Assembly (NCBI GenBank): GCA_013349725.1
Contig: DUZB01000006.1
Coordinates: 1 to 6,965, forward strand
Direction of reading: 5' to 3'
DNA: 6,965 bases
Source of the DNA: Deltaproteobacteria bacterium
GTDB taxonomy: Bacteria > Desulfobacterota > DSM-4660 > Desulfatiglandales > Desulfatiglandaceae
Position 1 is the first letter of the stretch. Every line of letters begins with the position of its first letter. Made by a program: the position numbers and the translations under genes. The notes below the pieces were generated by a model, which was not told the DNA's origin, made no database searches, and saw only the letters and a program-made list of their open reading frames with translations. Below, in pieces: positions 3,603 through 6,965 of this stretch.

Positions 3603-6520
3603 ATTTTTCTTATCATCTCGTCAACGTTCCAGTCAACCAGCAGTCGCAACCTTGTATCCATTCCTTTTTTTCTGTAAATGAGATGTCCGTTTTTGATCCC
3701 ATAGTTAAAAAGATCCCTTGTGAGGGCCACATCCTGACTGCAGTAATGTTCCAGTTTTTCCATCTGCCCTTGCCTGAACCATTCAACGGCTTTAAGCCCA
3801 TCTGCGGATTTGTTCGAGTTCAGGGTTTCTTTTGCCAGGTGGTCAAGCCCGACCCTGAAACCGAGCCGTTCATGAATGTCCTGGAGGATATCGAATGTGG
3901 GCAGCTTCAGGAGATCTTTCTTTGTATAGGCGCTCAGAACCCGGTAGTCAAATCGTTTCACATTGAAACCGACCACCAGGTCCGCTTTTTCTAAATGGCT
4001 GATCAGGTCATCTACCTTGTCTTCAAAAAACGTGAAAAACCGGTTTTCAGCCGTGTCGAAAAGGACGGCCACGGAAACCCGCATCAGATGCGTATTCATC
4101 CAGCCCCCCACGTCCTGGGCCAGTTTCTGCGTCTCCAGATCGAAAAAAACCATGCGATGGATGCCGGCCGAAGTATGTGGCGCCCAATCAGGTGGAATTT
4201 CGGGTGGACTGTTTCTTTCTGTATCCTGGTCGTCCGGGACCATCTCGCTGAGGGGAATATGTCCCAGAAGGCCTTTCAGAATGAGAAGAGCCGCTTGCTT
4301 ATCCAGTGGTTTGTTGCCGGATCCGCACTTGGGTGAATGAATGCAGGAAGGGCAACCGTTCTCACAGCCGCAGTCCCTTACATGGCGAAATGTGGTTTCA
4401 AGCAATTCGGAAATGATTTCATATCCTCTCTGGGCAAGGCCGACTCCACCCGGATATCCATCGTAGATGAAAATGGCGCTCTTTCCCACCTGTTCATGAA
4501 AGGGGTAGCATATGCCGCCGATATCGTTTCTGTCGCAGAGGGCAAAGAGAGGGAAAATTCCGATGGCCGCATGTTCGATGGCATGAATGCCACCCATAAA
4601 ATGAAGTTCTTTCCTTTCAATGAAGGCTTTGATGGCATCCTCTATCTCAATCCATATCCCGACGGTCTCAAAGATCAGAGGGGGAAGTTCAAGAGGGTAG
4701 ACCCCTAACAATCCCTGTCCCGGAAGGGCTCTTTTTTCATATTCGGTGACCAGTTCCGTCACTTTCAACGTACCCTGTCGGATAACGAACTGACCCTCGG
4801 GTTTCGCGCGATCTATCCGGATGATCTCCGTTTCTTTTTCGCTGCGGGTTCGCGTAAAGTATTCGAGTTTCGACTGTTGGACTACGATATCTCTTTTATC
4901 CAACAGAAGCTTGTCTACCACATATTGCCGTGCCCGGTGAAGGTATATGGCGCCTGGATGGCATTCCTTGAAAGCCCTGATCCCATCCACCGTTCCAATG
5001 GCCTGCCCGGTTTCCTTTTCAAAAATGGTGTATGGTTCTCCCGCTGAACGGATATTTACGGTGAGGTGGGGGTTTCTTCGGCTTGGGAACCATGCGGGCT
5101 CTCCCTCTGCGGTTCGGTTCAAGTGGCCTGTCCTTTCCAGATGGTCGAGATGTTGCTGCAGTTTCTCCGGCCAGTATTGGCTGTCGTGAAGGGTAATCGG
5201 CCTTTCCGCGGCCGCGCACGGCAGATGGGCCCTTACCACATAAGGGTTTTCAGGGTCCAGGACTGCTGCTTCAAAGCCTCTCTCAAAGAGTTCATCGGGA
5301 TGGGTCATGAAATACTGGTCCAGCGCATCAGGCTTTCCCACCAGTATGATCATGGACTCACGGCCGGAACGGCCCACCCGTCCACCCCTTTGCCAAGTGT
5401 TGATGATGGTGCCGGGATATCCTACCAGGAGACAGATGTCTAAATAACCGATGTCGATCCCCATTTCAAGGGCGCTCGTGGAAACAACGCCCAGGAGATT
5501 GCCCGTTGCCAGTTTTCTCTCTATCTCCCTCCTTTCTTCGGGCATGAAGCCTGCCCGGTAGGAGCTGATTTTTGTTCTCAGCTCGGGGGAGAGCTTTGAA
5601 ACCCACAGATGAATCAGCTCGGTCACTTTTCTGGACTGGGTGAACACAATGGTCCGGAAACCCCTGCTGACACAGTCTATGAAGAGCTTGGCCGACGAGA
5701 AATTGGCGCTGGTTTCAGGGTTCAAAAAGACCACATGCCGGCCTGTTCCGGGGGATCCTGTTTCCTGAACTACCTTCACTTCTTCTCCGATAAGGTTTGA
5801 TCCGAATTCCTTCGGATTCCTCACCGTGGCGGAAAGGAGAATGAACCGGGGACTGGATCCATGAAATCTGCAGAGCCTTTTCAGCCTTCGGATAATCTGA
5901 TTCAAGTGGGATCCGAAAATGCCCCGATAGGTATGGATTTCATCAAGGACTACAAAAGACAGATCTTTCAGGAATCTTTCCCAGCTCTGATGGTGTGCGA
6001 GAATGCCCTTGTGCAACATGTCAGGGTTTGTGAAAAGGATATTCGGGGGATTCTGGCGAATTTTCTTCCGTCTGTATGGTGGGGTGTCTCCATCGTAGAT
6101 CTCGGCGGTGATGGCTTCCCCGGCTAACATATTAAGCCAGGCGGTCAACCCTTTCATCTGGTCCTGTTCCAGCGCTTTTAAGGGAAAGAGGTAAAGCGCC
6201 CGGGTATCCGGTTTCCTGAGAATCTCTTCCAGGATCGGGAGGTTGAAGATCAGGGTTTTTCCACTTGCGGTGGGGGTTGCCGCCAGGACATTGTTCCCTT
6301 TTCGCACAAGCTCTATGGCCTCTGCCTGGTGGCTGTAGAGTCCCTTGAGGCCAAACGTTTGGATTGCCTTTCCCATTGCTTCACCCATAGGTATGGGCGG
6401 CCCATAGACTGCCGGGCGTGAAGGCAGATATCGATGGTGAACAAAGGTGCTTTGGTAATCGGGATGGCTTTTTAAATAGTCAACGAAGTTCCCTAATTCC
6501 ATGTTTTGGTGTTTCTTCAC
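3599..6520 (-). CDS. DEAD/DEAH-box helicase with DUF1998 domain fused to a DEDD-type exonuclease (MrfA-MrfB/YprA-YprB-like)
   Basis: A 973-aa superfamily-2 helicase. Visible motifs are Q-motif-like LYSHQAEAI (61-69), Walker A ATPTASGKT (81-89), DEIH (193-196), SAT (230-232), a STSALEMGIDIG block (347-358) and motif VI QRGGRVGRSGR (377-387). A DUF1998 region (about 640-735) carries a cysteine cluster: C717, C719, C723, C726, C732. After a linker (about 755-785) comes an RNase H-like/DnaQ-type exonuclease domain: D794 and E796 (FFDLET), D858 (GFNVKRFDYR), and Y926-x3-D930 (HYCSQD). Bacillus subtilis has the two parts as separate neighbours, MrfA (YprA) and MrfB (YprB), which act in mitomycin C damage repair; here they are one chain. 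The start is GTG 6520, with an in-frame TGA a few codons upstream; the ATG at 6502 is an alternative. The stop overlaps the next gene by ATGA. All key residues appear intact. Confidence 0.93.
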   Translation of the reverse strand: MKKHQNMELGNFVDYLKSHPDYQSTFVHHRYLPSRPAVYGPPIPMGEAMGKAIQTFGLKGLYSHQAEAIELVRKGNNVLAATPTASGKTLIFNLPILEEILRKPDTRALYLFPLKALEQDQMKGLTAWLNMLAGEAITAEIYDGDTPPYRRKKIRQNPPNILFTNPDMLHKGILAHHQSWERFLKDLSFVVLDEIHTYRGIFGSHLNQIIRRLKRLCRFHGSSPRFILLSATVRNPKEFGSNLIGEEVKVVQETGSPGTGRHVVFLNPETSANFSSAKLFIDCVSRGFRTIVFTQSRKVTELIHLWVSKLSPELRTKISSYRAGFMPEERREIERKLATGNLLGVVSTSALEMGIDIGYLDICLLVGYPGTIINTWQRGGRVGRSGRESMIILVGKPDALDQYFMTHPDELFERGFEAAVLDPENPYVVRAHLPCAAAERPITLHDSQYWPEKLQQHLDHLERTGHLNRTAEGEPAWFPSRRNPHLTVNIRSAGEPYTIFEKETGQAIGTVDGIRAFKECHPGAIYLHRARQYVVDKLLLDKRDIVVQQSKLEYFTRTRSEKETEIIRIDRAKPEGQFVIRQGTLKVTELVTEYEKRALPGQGLLGVYPLELPPLIFETVGIWIEIEDAIKAFIERKELHFMGGIHAIEHAAIGIFPLFALCDRNDIGGICYPFHEQVGKSAIFIYDGYPGGVGLAQRGYEIISELLETTFRHVRDCGCENGCPSCIHSPKCGSGNKPLDKQAALLILKGLLGHIPLSEMVPDDQDTERNSPPEIPPDWAPHTSAGIHRMVFFDLETQKLAQDVGGWMNTHLMRVSVAVLFDTAENRFFTFFEDKVDDLISHLEKADLVVGFNVKRFDYRVLSAYTKKDLLKLPTFDILQDIHERLGFRVGLDHLAKETLNSNKSADGLKAVEWFRQGQMEKLEHYCSQDVALTRDLFNYGIKNGHLIYRKKGMDTRLRLLVDWNVDEMIRKI

Positions 6521-6556
6521 TGGGGGCCTGATGAGTCAGCTTGAATGGATCGTAAT

Positions 6557-6895
6557 CTAAGCCTCGTCTTTAACCGGTTTACCGAATTTTTTCCGAAGGG
6601 CGTCCGCTATTTTCTGATCGTTTTTTATTATCGAATCGGATAATTTCCGTTCAGCTTTTTCATTAACACCCTTGAGAATATCGTGCATGAAGGTATCGTT
6701 TTCCGAGCTCCAGGAACTCCAGCCATCTATTCCGATGTATTCATCGTAGGAAGTTTCATAAAAAGGGTCATGAATTCGAACGCCTTTTTCCCCATCATAC
6801 TCGTATCGAACATGTTTTACATCAAACAGATCAAAATCATTTTCCGTTAATCCCATGGATTTTAAAAGTGTCTTGTGCTCTTCCTTGATAGGCAT
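6557..6895 (-). CDS. Hypothetical acidic protein, 112 aa
   Basis: I do not recognise a family with a known role. The product begins MPIKEEHKTLLKSMGLTEND, then has a Tyr/Asp-rich middle (VRYEYDGEKGVRIHDPFYET, then SYDEYIGIDGWSSWSSE) and a highly charged, probably helical C-terminal half (about residues 75-112). There is no signal peptide, membrane span or cysteine motif. The start is set at ATG 6895 because GGAG at 6904-6907 stands 8 nt before it. An in-frame GTG at 6919 would add eight residues but has no comparable site. The protein is encoded 36 nt before the helicase-exonuclease on the same strand, so it probably shares its transcript. The conserved-looking aromatic motif block suggests a genuine folded protein rather than a random frame. 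Confidence 0.8.
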   Translation of the reverse strand: MPIKEEHKTLLKSMGLTENDFDLFDVKHVRYEYDGEKGVRIHDPFYETSYDEYIGIDGWSSWSSENDTFMHDILKGVNEKAERKLSDSIIKNDQKIADALRKKFGKPVKDEA

Positions 6896-6903
6896 ATGCG
6901 AAT

Positions 6904-6907
6904 CTCC
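6904..6907 (-). promoter_or_regulatory. Ribosome-binding site choosing the start at 6895
   Basis: On the minus strand GGAG lies 8 nt before the ATG at 6895. It lies inside the possible GTG-initiated extension (6919), which makes the shorter 112-aa form the better model. Confidence 0.65.
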
Positions 6908-6915
6908 AAATTGTT

Positions 6916-6965
6916 TCACTCGTCACTTGTACTGCTTTGAATCCGTTCCAGTTCTTCTTGAAGTT
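6916..6965 (-). CDS. C-terminal end of an upstream gene (partial)
   Basis: One minus-strand frame runs from the window edge as LQEELERIQSSTSDE and stops with TGA at 6918-6916, 20 nt before the next start. The charged, helix-like sequence and the close spacing fit the tail of another gene in the same operon. Only 15 codons are visible, so no function can be given, and another frame cannot be fully excluded. Confidence 0.45.
   Translation of the reverse strand, partial: LQEELERIQSSTSDE

Noticed and set aside
3198..3677. A 159-codon plus-strand open frame antisense to the YkgJ-like gene
   Set aside because: It is a mirror frame of a well-supported gene, has biased composition and no recognisable motif.
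5066..5443. Plus-strand open frames inside the helicase gene
   Set aside because: They lie fully antisense to conserved helicase motifs and show no family pattern of their own.

Overview
The window reads as chromosomal DNA of a Gram-negative bacterium, most likely a member of the Desulfobacterota or another former deltaproteobacterium. This rests on protein style and gene content: a stand-alone heptose-phosphate adenylyltransferase for LPS inner core, ComF, a YkgJ-type cysteine-cluster protein and a DUF1998 helicase. It is inference, not proof.

Left part (about 1-1332, + strand, visibly AT-richer): a HigB/RelE-superfamily toxin gene is followed by an XRE-type antitoxin gene with a long C-terminal tail. 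A third small gene for a helical protein of unknown function follows, and it is broken by a -1 frameshift at an A8 tract. The toxin frame also lacks a convincing start. The cassette looks like an accessory three-gene toxin-antitoxin-like module, possibly decaying.

Middle part (about 1333-1913): this holds no convincing protein gene. On the minus strand it carries an intact tRNA-Arg(ACG) with a recognisable promoter and an intrinsic terminator. About 174 bp further downstream (on that strand) lies the 3' half of a second, different tRNA with a degenerate copy of the same terminator. This tRNA debris sits where accessory DNA meets housekeeping genes and may be an old integration boundary.

Right part (1914-6965, minus strand, higher GC): a tightly packed gene series transcribed leftward. 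In order of transcription it contains the last codons of an unseen gene, a 112-aa unknown protein, and a 973-aa DEAD/DEAH-type helicase. The helicase has a DUF1998 cysteine cluster and a fused DEDD-family exonuclease domain, in effect MrfA and MrfB (YprA/YprB) in one chain. Then come a YkgJ-family cysteine-cluster protein overlapping it by ATGA, a ComF-family phosphoribosyltransferase, and the heptose-1-phosphate adenylyltransferase. The helicase-exonuclease fusion and ComF point to DNA repair or DNA handling. The heptose enzyme looks like a passenger serving LPS synthesis.

The most notable items are the unknown third gene of the toxin-antitoxin cassette, the tRNA-fragment boundary, and the helicase-exonuclease fusion.
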